Below, piece after piece: positions 17,023 to 25,986 of a stretch of DNA of 64,000 nucleotides. Origin of the DNA: an uncultured Poribacteria bacterium. Its GTDB lineage: Bacteria; Poribacteria; WGA-4E; WGA-3G. The position numbers were made by a program, and so were the translations under genes. Each line of letters starts with the position of its first letter. Position 1 is the first letter of the stretch. Location: contig OY282383.1 in NCBI GenBank assembly GCA_958295855.1, positions 3,390,481-3,454,480 on the forward strand. Direction: 5' to 3'. The notes below the pieces were generated by a model that saw only the letters and a list, made by a program, of their open reading frames with translations, searched no databases and had not been told where the DNA came from.

Positions 17023-17347
17023 TTCGTCATTCCTTGCGGAGTAATCAGAATGCCAGACAGGTCTAACAATGCACTACAGATCTCGTCAGAGGTTTCTGAC
17101 GCAAGGTTTACAAAGGTAGGAGCGATCTCCGAATCGCGATTAAGGTTTACAGCAGAGCCCTCCGACGAGATTTTTGCGGCGAAAGGTAGAAGGAACCGGG
17201 CGGGCGGGAAGGCTTGCAGGGGTAAATACCACCCTCGCCCAAGTTGGTAGCGGCAGGCCTTGTGCCTGCCCAGCGAGCAACTTTTTTATTTCTTACATTC
17301 AACCGCGGAGAACAGAGTACTCCGCAAGGAACGATGAAAAAATAAAA
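17023..17347. repeat. Repeat cluster between prcB and prcA
   Basis: An 87-bp element (about 17023-17109, - orientation), the TAGGAGCGATCTCCGAATCG repeat (17113-17140), a GGCAGGCCTTGTGCCTGCCC repeat (17250-17273) and the ...TTTTTTATTTCTTACATT motif (about 17281-17300) fill the gap. Its 3' edge, CTCCGCAAGGAACGATGAAA, gives AAGGAA 16 nt upstream of the prcA ATG. Confidence 0.8.
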
Positions 17348-18118
17348 ATGCGAGATGAACCCTATCGCTGGATTGAAGCGATTCAGGACAGGCGAGATTA
17401 CATTGAAGATCAGCTACGCCTCGGCAGCCCCGTCGTAGGGCTTAACTATAACGAAGGCATGGTACTCCTCACTATTGGCAGGGGCCAGCGTAAAATTTTT
17501 GAGGTACACGACCGGATTGCCCTCTCCGCAATCGGACACCCGGCGGATATTGAACGCCTCCGGATGCTTGTCACCGACACTGCCAGCGTCCAAGGCTTTC
17601 AGAACTCCACTGAAGATGTCAACCTACATCGCCTCACAAACTTTGTCTTAGCGCACACTTTCAAACAGGCGTTTGAGTCCGTTGTCGGAGAAGCATATAT
17701 CATTAAAATGTTGCTCGCCGAACTCGGAACCGAACCGGCACAGAATAGGTTTACTCTCATTAATTACGACGGTAACGTCCGAACAGACACATCCGCATCC
17801 GTGATTGGGGGCACTGAAGCCATTGAGGCAGGAATGCAAAACTACATCGCTGCCGCACCGGATGAAACCGACAGAGATTTAAGCACTACCCTTCAATTCG
17901 CACTCGACACCTGGGCAGTCGGCAGAGAACTCAGCCTGCGGCAGGAAGACACGGACGAAGCAGTCGAACTTGATACCGAGCAGAAGCACAAAATCATTGA
18001 CACAGCATTGGAAGAAGGTGAAATTGAGGCCGCGGTCTTGGAATCTACCCAAAGCGGTGCAAGCAAATTTCGCCTCCTCTCCCCTGAGGATTTTTCGTCA
18101 TTCCTTGCGGAGAATTGA
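17348..18118 (+). CDS. prcA: 20S proteasome alpha subunit PrcA
   Basis: A 256-residue outer-ring subunit that gates the proteasome core. It shows the alpha-type N-terminal helix region (MRDEPYRWIEAIQDRRDYIE), the N-terminal nucleophile hydrolase fold, and no catalytic Thr1. Length is close to actinobacterial PrcA. A longer open frame starts at 17174 but consists of repeats; the ATG at 17348 matches where alpha subunits begin. The last nine residues, DFSSFLAEN, and the stop codon are encoded by the start of an 87-bp element (18092 onward), so the C-terminal tail is repeat-derived. It follows prcB as in known pup-proteasome loci. Confidence 0.9.
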   Translation: MRDEPYRWIEAIQDRRDYIEDQLRLGSPVVGLNYNEGMVLLTIGRGQRKIFEVHDRIALSAIGHPADIERLRMLVTDTASVQGFQNSTEDVNLHRLTNFVLAHTFKQAFESVVGEAYIIKMLLAELGTEPAQNRFTLINYDGNVRTDTSASVIGGTEAIEAGMQNYIAAAPDETDRDLSTTLQFALDTWAVGRELSLRQEDTDEAVELDTEQKHKIIDTALEEGEIEAAVLESTQSGASKFRLLSPEDFSSFLAEN

Positions 18119-18320
18119 GAATGCAAGACAGGTCTAACAATGCACTATAGATCTCGTCGGAGGTTTCTGACGCAAGGGTTACAGAAGAGTCCTCTGACGA
18201 GATTTGTAACGGCTTTCGAACTACAGGGGCAAGCATGGTATGGTATTAACCCCTGTTTACAGGGGCATATACCAAACTCCGCAAGGTATGTTAAAAAATT
18301 CGGGGTTAGAAACCCCTTAC
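18092..18320. repeat. 87-bp element overlapping the prcA 3' end plus further repeats
   Basis: The element begins inside prcA (TTTTTCGTCATTCCTTGCGG at 18092) and ends near 18178. It is followed by an AGAGTCCTCTGACGAGATTT unit (also at 35214-35240), a TACCCCTG-type palindrome (18240-18270), the CCGCAAGGTATGTTAAAAAA motif (18282-18297) and a CGGGGTTAGAAACCCC palindrome. Confidence 0.8.
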
Positions 18321-18335
18321 GAATAGAGGACTCTT

Positions 18336-19787
18336 GTGAAGCGACGAATTTTTGGGATTGAAACCGAATTTGGATGCATGACACAGGTAGAACGCCCGCG
18401 AGGCTCTTCCGAGAGCGTTTCAGCACGCGTGCGCGACTACGTCTTCGACGTGCTAGAGCTCGGGCTTCGCGATATTCACTATCGCGATTGGGGCGAACCC
18501 CCCGGCAACGGCGGGTTCTTATTCAACGGCGGCCGCCTCTACATTGACATGGGGCACCTTGAATACGCCACACCCGAATGTGGAACCCTGTTCGACCTCA
18601 TCGCTTACGATAAAGCGATTGAACGCGTTATATGCCATATCTTAGACGCAACCGGTTTGCCCACTGCCTTCTTCAAAAACAATATCGATCACTATACCGG
18701 TGCCACCTTTGGATGTCATGAAAACTTCCAGGTTAGCAGGGAAGTACCTTTTTACCGGGTCGTCATTCCAACACTTATGCCCTTTTTTGTTACACGGCAA
18801 ATTTACGCCGGTGCAGGCAGAGTCGGTGCTTATGATGAAATGATTGAGTTCGGCCCCCTCCATCACAGCAGTGAGGATGGGCTCGTCGATATCCCGAACT
18901 ACCAAATTTCACAACGCGCGGATCACATTGTTACCGAAATTTATGAATGGATTCAGTTCAGCCGCGCCATTATCAATACGCGAGACGAACCGCTCAGCGA
19001 CTATACAAAATACCGTAGACTCCACCTCCTCGTTGGAGATTCCAATATGTCTGAGTTTGCAACCGCGCTTAAGGTAGGTACCACCGCACTCCTGCTCTCA
19101 GCCATTGAAGAATTTCATGAGAGGCATGGCGAAAAATTACCGCTACCCGGTTTTGAACTCGCAGATCCCGTTTATGCAATTCGACACATTTCACACGATA
19201 GCACTTTCAAATGGATACTGGTGCTGAAATCTGGAAAAACCATCTCTGCTGTCGACCTACAGCGGGAATATCTCAACTTCGTTTGTGACATGATGCCTGA
19301 GCGGGACGAAGATAGCAATTGGGTGCTGAGCCAATGGGAATCTATCTTAGATGCCCTTGAAAACGATTGGCAAACCGTGACGACACGCGTAGATTGGGCA
19401 GCAAAAAAATGGTTGCTTGAAACGTTTATACGAGAAGAAAATCTTAATTGGGACGATCCGTGGATTAAAAGTCAAGATTTGGAGTATCATAACATTCATC
19501 CCGAAAGTGGACTCTACTACGCACTTGAAGAACAGGGGCAAATGGAACGTGTGATTACAGATGAACAGATTAAAAACGCAATTCACAGTGCCCCTCAGGA
19601 TACACGTGCAAAAATTCGTTCCTTTCTGATGCATAACCTCACAGAAAAACGGATGCCCTGTATTGTGGATTGGCATCAAGTCTATGCAGGGCATACTGAA
19701 TGCTTTGAGATGAAAGAGCCGTTTGACACGAACATCGCAAAAGCACAAAGATGGCTCAAAGGACTTAAAAATCGACGAACCCAATAG
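18336..19787 (+). CDS. pafA: Pup--protein ligase PafA
   Basis: This 483-residue enzyme uses ATP to form an isopeptide bond between the C-terminal Glu side chain of Pup and substrate lysines. It begins MKRRIFGIETEFGC, contains YIDMGHLEYATPE with the catalytic Asp, lacks the Dop loop seen in the paralogue at 13740, and keeps the conserved NTRDEPLSDYTKYRRLH and GDSNMSEFATALKVGTTALLL blocks. Translation starts at GTG, with AGAGGA 5 nt upstream. It closes the locus, so all known parts of the pupylation pathway are present within 8 kb. Confidence 0.93.
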   Translation: MKRRIFGIETEFGCMTQVERPRGSSESVSARVRDYVFDVLELGLRDIHYRDWGEPPGNGGFLFNGGRLYIDMGHLEYATPECGTLFDLIAYDKAIERVICHILDATGLPTAFFKNNIDHYTGATFGCHENFQVSREVPFYRVVIPTLMPFFVTRQIYAGAGRVGAYDEMIEFGPLHHSSEDGLVDIPNYQISQRADHIVTEIYEWIQFSRAIINTRDEPLSDYTKYRRLHLLVGDSNMSEFATALKVGTTALLLSAIEEFHERHGEKLPLPGFELADPVYAIRHISHDSTFKWILVLKSGKTISAVDLQREYLNFVCDMMPERDEDSNWVLSQWESILDALENDWQTVTTRVDWAAKKWLLETFIREENLNWDDPWIKSQDLEYHNIHPESGLYYALEEQGQMERVITDEQIKNAIHSAPQDTRAKIRSFLMHNLTEKRMPCIVDWHQVYAGHTECFEMKEPFDTNIAKAQRWLKGLKNRRTQ

Positions 19788-19809
19788 GTTTTGGTCCGAT
19801 ATGTTGGCA

Positions 19810-20066
19810 GTTTTTCGTCATTCCTTGCGGTTTTTCGTCATTCCTTGCGGTTTTTCGTCATTCCTTGCGGAGAATTCAGAATGCAAGACAGGTCTAACAA
19901 TACACTATAGATCTCGTCGGAGGTTTTTGACGCAAGGGTTACAGAAGAGTCCGCTGACGAGAGCGGTTTTTCGTCATTCCTTGCGGAGAATTCAGAATGC
20001 AAGACAGGTCTAACAATACACTATAGATCTCGTCGGAGGTTTCTGACGCAAGGGTTACAAAGGTAT
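19810..20066. repeat. Truncated and complete 87-bp elements downstream of pafA
   Basis: Three perfect head-to-tail copies of a 20-bp piece (GTTTTTCGTCATTCCTTGCG) start at 19810, 19830 and 19850; the third continues into a full 87-bp element. A partial CCTCTGACGAG-like unit and a second full element (about 19973-20060) follow. The nested truncation shows how arrays grow by slippage or unequal exchange. Nothing else is seen between pafA and 20153. Confidence 0.85.
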
Positions 20067-20152
20067 GTTAAAAAATCTCGGTGGAGGTTTGTTATGATGC
20101 ACATGAGAACCTCTTTAACCGATAACCGATAAGTAATAAAAGGAGATTAATC

Positions 20153-21484
20153 ATGGGAGAAAAAAGAGGCATACACACAGACTGTGAAGGGTTTTACCGC
20201 CGAGATTTTCTCAAAGCGGGAGTGCTGGGCTTGTTCGGCCTCAGCCTCACAGATCTCTTCCGGCTTAAAGCCCTTGCAAACCCCAGGCCGCCTGGAGAGG
20301 GAATGCAGGCTCCCCATACTGCAAAGTCGATTATCCTTATCTGGTTAGGGGGCGGCCCCAGCCACCTTGATATGTGGGATCTGAAACCCGATGCACCTGA
20401 AGAAATCCGTGGGCTTTTCAAGCCTATTCCGACAAACGTAACCGGCATCCACATCAGCGAGCACATGCCGAAACTTGCACAACAGATGGAGAAACTCTGC
20501 ATCGTCCGCTCGATGACCTCCCCGGAGGCAGCCCATGAACGCGGCACACACTACATGATGACAGGTTATCAACCTTTACCGGGCTTTGCTGTGCCAGGGT
20601 ACGGTGCCGTTGTTGCCAAACTCAAACCGCAGCGGAGTGCTTTGCCGCCCTACATTGCGGTGCCTGCGCCGGTCGCTTATGGCGGCGGCGGGTTTTTAGG
20701 CGCATCCCTTGCACCTTTCTCGCCCGGCGGAAATCCGGCGAGCAAAAATTTCAAGGTTCGCGATTTACAGCCGCCAAAAGGCATCTCATATCAACGCGTT
20801 GAACGGCGACGCTCCTTGAGACAAGCCGTTGATGCCGCCTTCAAGAAATATGAGGTTGGCAATCCTGCCGCAGAAGCGGTGGATAGCTTCTATACCTCCG
20901 CTTACAACCTGATGAGTTCTTCTGATGCCCGCGCCGCGTTTGCGCTCGAAAACGAGACGAATAAATTGCGGGACGCATATCAACGCAATACCTTTGGGCA
21001 GAGTTGCCTCCTTGCCAGAAGACTCGTCGAAGCAGGCGTCAACTTCGTCACCGTCAGTAACGGCGGGTGGGACAACCACAACAACATTTTCTCATCCTTG
21101 CCAGGGAAACTCAACGCCTTCGATGGGACAATGGCAACCTTAATTGAAGACCTTTCCGAGCGAGGCTTATTGGAAAGTACCATGGTTATGGCGATGGGTG
21201 AATTTGGCAGAACCCCTGTCATTAACCGCAACGGTGGGCGCGACCATCATTCCCGCGTCTTCTCCATTATGTTGGCAGGCGGCGGCGTACAGGGAGGACA
21301 AGTCATCGGCGCGTCCGATCCCTTTGGCATGGAACCTGCCGAGACACCGGTGCGTCCGGAAGATTTGTCGGCAACCCTCTATCAAAGCCTCGGCATCGAT
21401 TATAACCAAAGCCTTGAGTCACCGGAGGGTGTCCGCATTGTACTCTCACGCGGCGGGCGACCGATTCGGGGTGTCTTGTCTTAG
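20153..21484 (+). CDS. DUF1501 family protein, sulfatase-like, Tat-type leader
   Basis: A 443-residue member of DUF1501, a family with an alkaline phosphatase/sulfatase-like fold that is abundant in Planctomycetes and Poribacteria; its biochemical role is not settled. The N-terminus YRRDFLKAGVLGLFGLSLTD looks like a twin-arginine export signal. Family motifs visible are WLGGGPSHLDMWDLKP, GWDNHNN and MGEFGRTPVINRNGGRDHH. An AAAAGGAGATTAATC leader gives a strong ribosome-binding site. DUF1501 genes often sit next to DUF1549/PPC-domain cytochrome-like genes, and such a gene follows two positions downstream. Confidence 0.85.
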   Translation: MGEKRGIHTDCEGFYRRDFLKAGVLGLFGLSLTDLFRLKALANPRPPGEGMQAPHTAKSIILIWLGGGPSHLDMWDLKPDAPEEIRGLFKPIPTNVTGIHISEHMPKLAQQMEKLCIVRSMTSPEAAHERGTHYMMTGYQPLPGFAVPGYGAVVAKLKPQRSALPPYIAVPAPVAYGGGGFLGASLAPFSPGGNPASKNFKVRDLQPPKGISYQRVERRRSLRQAVDAAFKKYEVGNPAAEAVDSFYTSAYNLMSSSDARAAFALENETNKLRDAYQRNTFGQSCLLARRLVEAGVNFVTVSNGGWDNHNNIFSSLPGKLNAFDGTMATLIEDLSERGLLESTMVMAMGEFGRTPVINRNGGRDHHSRVFSIMLAGGGVQGGQVIGASDPFGMEPAETPVRPEDLSATLYQSLGIDYNQSLESPEGVRIVLSRGGRPIRGVLS

Positions 21485-21487
21485 AAT

Positions 21488-21575
21488 AGTTATCGGTTCT
21501 CTGTATTCGGCTATCGGTTAAAAAGGTTTCTGATGCACATCAGACATCTCTTTTAACCGATAGCTGACAACTGAA
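21488..21575. repeat. CCGATAACCGATA-type repeat pair
   Basis: AGTTATCGGTTCTC...GGCTATCGGTTAAA and CTTTTAACCGATAGCTGACA flank a CTGATGCACATCAG stem. Related sequence occurs at 20091-20130 before the DUF1501 gene, so that gene is bracketed by this family. Confidence 0.55.
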
Positions 21576-21629
21576 GACTGCCAACCTTTTTCTCTGACGA
21601 ATGAAGGTTGACAATTATCGCGATGCCTC

Positions 21630-22799
21630 ATGCATACTAAAAATTACCTCCTTATTTTCAGCGTGATTCTCTTCAGCTTCGCCACAGCCCAGGGCTTTGC
21701 AGGCGAGCCGTTATCCCCTGTCTGGGCACTCCAATTTAGCCCTGATGGGAAAATGCTCGCTGTCGGGAAGTACCAGTGGGTAGAACTGTGGGATTTGGAG
21801 ACACAGGCGGTGATTCACACCTATGAACCGCACGCCGGTGAGGTTCGGTGCCTCAAGTTCTCACCTGTAGGAGCGATGTCTGAATCGCGAAGTAATCCGT
21901 CACGAATGAGGGGTTCGGGGTTACAAACCCCGCCAACAGCAGGGCCCCCGGCAACCTTGCCCAACACCTCGTCTTCTACATCTTACCCGGCAGGAGGTGT
22001 TGGGCAAAACCAAGCCCCTCCCTTAATGCTCTATGCAAGCGGCGGCGTGGTTGCCCAAAGCGGCGAAATCCACATTTGGGATGTTGCCTCAGCTGAACGC
22101 ATCAAAACGCTTGACATCCACGGCGATGCCATTGAATCTATCGCCATCAGTCCTGATAACACCACGCTCCTCACCGCCAGCATGGATGAGTACAGTGCGG
22201 TGATCAATTTAGCGCAATACGATGACACCATACCTATAGACGAGCAGGCGAAATGGCTTACCCAACACGTCGGCCGCGTGCTTTGTACCTTGTACCATCC
22301 AGACGGTACCTACTTTGTCACCGGCAGCGAGGATAAAACCATAAAGGTGTGGCATCCAGAAGACTACACGGTGTTAGTCAACTTTGATGGGAATGATGAT
22401 GCTGTCTATAGCCTTGCCTACGCCGCGCAAAATAACCTCATTGTTTCCGGGGCTGCTGATAGCGTTATCCGTTCCTGGCGTGTCACCCAAAACGAGGAAG
22501 GCGAAACCCGCGGCGCGCTCGTTCGCCAATACACTGCACATGAAGGTGCCGTTTATAGCGTTGACTGCGGTGTCTGGAACAATCAAGAGATTATTGCCTC
22601 CGGCGGGGCAGACACTTCTGTAATTATATGGAACTTGCGCTCCGGTAATCCGCGCAGCACCTTTAACGAACCGACAGATGCTGTCTATGCTGTGCAGCTC
22701 AGCCCGAATGGAGAATTTGTCGCTGCAGGCGGCCGTGATGGCAAAGTGCGCTTATGGAATCTCCGCACTGGCACCTTAATCCACGAACTCACGGAATAG
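21630..22799 (+). CDS. Exported WD40-repeat protein with repeat-derived insertion
   Basis: A 389-residue protein with an N-terminal signal peptide (LIFSVILFSFATAQGFA) and about seven WD40 blades (VWALQFSPDGKMLAVG, HVGRVLCTLYHPDGTYFVTG, VIIWNLRSGNP, KVRLWNLRTGTLIHEL). It is likely a periplasmic or surface beta-propeller scaffold. In the second blade, between LKFSP and LYASGGV, about 58 residues are encoded by dispersed elements: an AGGAGCGATGTCTGAATCGC repeat, a GGGGTTACAAACCCC palindrome and a long inverted repeat TTGCCCAACACCT/AGGTGTTGGGCAA. Removing them restores a normal blade. The start is uncertain; no clear Shine-Dalgarno is seen. Confidence 0.85.
   Translation: MHTKNYLLIFSVILFSFATAQGFAGEPLSPVWALQFSPDGKMLAVGKYQWVELWDLETQAVIHTYEPHAGEVRCLKFSPVGAMSESRSNPSRMRGSGLQTPPTAGPPATLPNTSSSTSYPAGGVGQNQAPPLMLYASGGVVAQSGEIHIWDVASAERIKTLDIHGDAIESIAISPDNTTLLTASMDEYSAVINLAQYDDTIPIDEQAKWLTQHVGRVLCTLYHPDGTYFVTGSEDKTIKVWHPEDYTVLVNFDGNDDAVYSLAYAAQNNLIVSGAADSVIRSWRVTQNEEGETRGALVRQYTAHEGAVYSVDCGVWNNQEIIASGGADTSVIIWNLRSGNPRSTFNEPTDAVYAVQLSPNGEFVAAGGRDGKVRLWNLRTGTLIHELTE
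21867..22020. repeat. Three repeat elements inserted in frame in the WD40 gene
   Basis: 21867-21892 is the AGGAGCGATGT...GAATCGCGA repeat, 21913-21945 is GGGGTTACAAACCCC plus its flank, and 21957-22013 is an inverted repeat with arms TTGCCCAACACCT and AGGTGTTGGGCAA separated by about 30 bp. The reading frame is kept throughout. Confidence 0.8.
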
Positions 22800-22862
22800 T
22801 TATCAGCATAAGGTGCAAACCCCCGCTTTGCGGGGGATATTGCCACCTACGGAGGAATAAAA

Positions 22863-25800
22863 ATGAACACGGTAAAAAAGAGGGAAGAAGGTTTAGTCAC
22901 GCATTTTCAATGCGTGGTTAAACCGTGTCTTAGGAGCGATGTCCGAATCTCGACGTTGAAAAAAGCGATTTTTCTATTAGGCTTCACCCTAGTCTTTCCG
23001 GGGCTACTCTGTGCGCAAGGCACACCGCGCCTGAACTCGCTCTTTCCCGCGGGAGGACAACTCGGAACAACTGTTGAGGTGGCTATTCAAGGGTCAGATT
23101 TAGCGGGCGCGCATACGCTCATTATTGAAGGCGAAGCCGGTATCACAGCCCAACTCCATGCAGGCGGTGGTGAAGTGGATGGCACCCATAAGCCTGTCTT
23201 TGAAGCGAACTGTGGCGAGTGCCACGAACTGCGCTCCCCGAATAACAGATCGATGACACCTGCACAGTGGGAAGCCACTGTAAACCGCATGATTCAAGAA
23301 AAAGGTGCCCAAATCAGTCCTGATGTACAAACAAAGATTGTCGCCTATCTCACCTCAGCAGCGAGAGCCAGTGGTGGGCTAACCGCGCAACTGTCCATCG
23401 CCCCCGATGCACCGCTCGGGCTTCGTGAGGTTCGCATCGTCGGCAAACACGGTACCTCCACCGCATGGCCCTTTGAAGTCAGCCACGCACCGGATACCAT
23501 TGAGACAGAGACGAATAATCTCCCTGAAACCGCGACCTCTGTTGACTTACCCAGTATCATCAACGGTGTCATTAACCCCGGTGGTGACGAAGATTACTAC
23601 GTTTTTGAGGGAGGCGAGGGTGAGCGGTACGTGTTCAGCGTGAAAGCGTATCACCTCAACAATGTCAGCCAGCAGTTTTTCAATCCGACGCTGTTCCTTT
23701 TTGACGCACAAGGCACGGAACTCGCGCGCAGCAACGGTTTCTATAGCCTCGATCCGCTTATTGATTATACCCTCCCGGCAGACGGCACCTATTTCCTCCG
23801 CATCCGAGACCTGTTGCATCGCGGCAATCCTGACTCTGTTTACCGGTTGACTGGCGGCATTCTCCCATACAATACCTATCTTTTTCCACCTGCTGGCACT
23901 TTGCCAGATGGTATCGGGGCCCCAAACTCCTCCTACAATGGCAGCACTATTAAAACGACAATTGGTGGCGAAAATCTGCCCGAAACCGAATGGCAGGTGG
24001 AACTCGCAGGCGATGAACAGCCGGGGCTTAAGCATGTTCGTACGCCCTACGGCATCTTCCCGTTCATTGTCAACGCGCTATCGGAAGATGTTGAGGCTTT
24101 TCAAGGTGCCCCGGGCAAACACAATGCAATTGTCCCCAGAAACGATAGGCAGGCACAAGACTGGCAATTACAAAAAAAGAAACCCGAGCACCCAACGGGG
24201 CAATCGGCACAGATGCAAATATACGAAAGAGCTGAAATCCTTTTCAACGCCAAATGTACGGCGTGCCATGAACTCCGTTCACCGAGCAACCGTGCGCTAC
24301 CTGCTGAGGAATGGGGGCGTACCATCACGCGCATGGCAAATAAGGATAACGCGAACATCACACCGACTGAACGCGACCGCATCATCGCTTTCGTTGCCCA
24401 AGAAGCACGCCGTTTAGGCGAACTCCTCGCACGCCAACTTGAACAAGCACAAACATTCACAACCCCCGGCGCAATCAGCGGGCGCATTTCAGAGCCGGGT
24501 GAAGCCGATTATTATCGTTTTACCATTTCAGAGGGAACAAGCCTTGGCCCATGGTGGGTTATTTTTCCCTTTGATAATACAGACGAAGCCGGGTTTGATA
24601 CCGTCTACCCGCCCGAAATGGAGATAGATTTTGACAAGGAATATGTCGGAAAAGGCGGACGAACCATCGGATGGTACAAAACCGATAGCAGAGGTGAAAA
24701 CGTCTTCTCAAACGTACCGGAAGACGATGTCACCGGATACGCCTTAACCTTCCTCGACTCCGACCGGGACCAGAACTATATATTATCCCTCGGTTCCGAC
24801 GATACGCTTAAGGTATGGGTGAACGACCGGCTCATCTTCAGCAAATATGTGCACCGCGCTCTCCGCCGCGCTGACGATGTCATCGAGCTCCCGGTCTCCA
24901 AGGGCAGAAACAAGATTCTCGTTAAGGTTACAAACGGCTATGGCCCGTGGGGATTTTTCGCAGACATCGGCGGCTATTCTATTGATTTATCCGCGGAACG
25001 CTTGAATTCACCGCTGAGCCCCTCCCTGACGTTGCTGAACGCTGCAGGCGCGGTGTTGGCAAATAACGCCGGCGTAGGCGGCAGACGCAACGCCATCATT
25101 GATTACAGTTTTGCTGAACCCGGTATATATGCGGTTCGCATTGAGGATATCGCAGGCAAAGGCGGTGCAGGGTATGTCTACCATTTAGACGTTCGCCCAA
25201 CAACCCCGGATTTCGCTATCTCGGTGACACCCGATAATCCGAATATCGGCCGTGGGGGAACAGTCTTGTTGGATGTTACACTGCAACGCCGGGTCGGGTT
25301 TACGGAACCCATTCTGCTCTCTGTTGAAAACCTACCCCCTGGCATCACAGCCAGCCAGAGCGCGATTCTCTCGGGGGGCCGCACCAACCAAGGCTACCTG
25401 ACGTTAACCGCGGCACCGGATGCCACGTTAGCACATAGTGTCGTTCAGGTGGTTGGCACTGTTACCACCGCATACGGGCATGAAATCCGGCGCGCCGCCA
25501 CCCCAGTGGAGATTTATCGCATTCAGAACAATGATCAGACTGTTCAGCGCCAAAACGTTGTCGTCAGCGTAACGGAAGCTGCGCCTTTTATCCTATCCGC
25601 AGTGCCTGAGGAAGTCGTCGTAACGCCCGATGCGCCGGTTGAAATCACCGTGAAAGTTGCACGCCAGGGCGGCAATCGCCAGAACCTCAACTTAACCGCA
25701 GTCGGCTTACCTTATGGGGTGCAGCTCCAACGCCAAACAACTGTCCTCCGGAGACATCAAACCGAGGCAACGTTGACAATCGTGCCAAACGTCATTTCCA

Positions 25801-25973
25801 GTGGCAGTAATCAATTGCGGCGTAACCCGTTCATTGGAAATCCGCAAACACGTCCTTATACGGTTGTGATTAATGCGGCAATTGGACAACGGCGTGTGGC
25901 GAGTAGTCCTGCCATCGAACTCTGGCTCGGCACATCGAATTCCACTGAACAAGCAAGACTGGAAGGGAATTAA
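22863..25973 (+). CDS. Large exported protein with two c-type haem motifs, PPC domains and a PA14-like domain
   Basis: A 1036-residue exported protein. Two short cytochrome-like modules occur, each with CxxCH: NCGECHELRSPNNR (about residue 120) and KCTACHELRSPSNR (about residue 465), both followed by a W...TxxRM...I..F/Y motif typical of haem-binding domains of quinohaemoprotein-type proteins. Bacterial pre-peptidase C-terminal-like domains (SRISEPGEADYYRF, GVINPGGDEDYYVF) and a PA14/carbohydrate-binding-like stretch (about 560-690) follow. GGAGG precedes the ATG. The first 35 residues are translated from two repeats (CACGCATTTTCAATGCGTGG and AGGAGCGATGTCCGAATC), so the hydrophobic leader KKAIFLLGFTLVFPGLLCAQG is preceded by an added n-region; the TTG at 22957 is an alternative start. 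Confidence 0.78.
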   Translation: MNTVKKREEGLVTHFQCVVKPCLRSDVRISTLKKAIFLLGFTLVFPGLLCAQGTPRLNSLFPAGGQLGTTVEVAIQGSDLAGAHTLIIEGEAGITAQLHAGGGEVDGTHKPVFEANCGECHELRSPNNRSMTPAQWEATVNRMIQEKGAQISPDVQTKIVAYLTSAARASGGLTAQLSIAPDAPLGLREVRIVGKHGTSTAWPFEVSHAPDTIETETNNLPETATSVDLPSIINGVINPGGDEDYYVFEGGEGERYVFSVKAYHLNNVSQQFFNPTLFLFDAQGTELARSNGFYSLDPLIDYTLPADGTYFLRIRDLLHRGNPDSVYRLTGGILPYNTYLFPPAGTLPDGIGAPNSSYNGSTIKTTIGGENLPETEWQVELAGDEQPGLKHVRTPYGIFPFIVNALSEDVEAFQGAPGKHNAIVPRNDRQAQDWQLQKKKPEHPTGQSAQMQIYERAEILFNAKCTACHELRSPSNRALPAEEWGRTITRMANKDNANITPTERDRIIAFVAQEARRLGELLARQLEQAQTFTTPGAISGRISEPGEADYYRFTISEGTSLGPWWVIFPFDNTDEAGFDTVYPPEMEIDFDKEYVGKGGRTIGWYKTDSRGENVFSNVPEDDVTGYALTFLDSDRDQNYILSLGSDDTLKVWVNDRLIFSKYVHRALRRADDVIELPVSKGRNKILVKVTNGYGPWGFFADIGGYSIDLSAERLNSPLSPSLTLLNAAGAVLANNAGVGGRRNAIIDYSFAEPGIYAVRIEDIAGKGGAGYVYHLDVRPTTPDFAISVTPDNPNIGRGGTVLLDVTLQRRVGFTEPILLSVENLPPGITASQSAILSGGRTNQGYLTLTAAPDATLAHSVVQVVGTVTTAYGHEIRRAATPVEIYRIQNNDQTVQRQNVVVSVTEAAPFILSAVPEEVVVTPDAPVEITVKVARQGGNRQNLNLTAVGLPYGVQLQRQTTVLRRHQTEATLTIVPNVISSGSNQLRRNPFIGNPQTRPYTVVINAAIGQRRVASSPAIELWLGTSNSTEQARLEGN
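22890..22957. repeat. Two palindromic repeats in the 5' coding region
   Basis: TTAGTCACGCATTTTCAATG/CGTGGTTAAAC (22894-22924) matches the inverted copy at 50808-50836. TTAGGAGCGATGTCCGAATC (22930-22955) is the second family. Both are translated in frame. Confidence 0.7.
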
Positions 25974-25986
25974 CGGAGCTCTGAAG

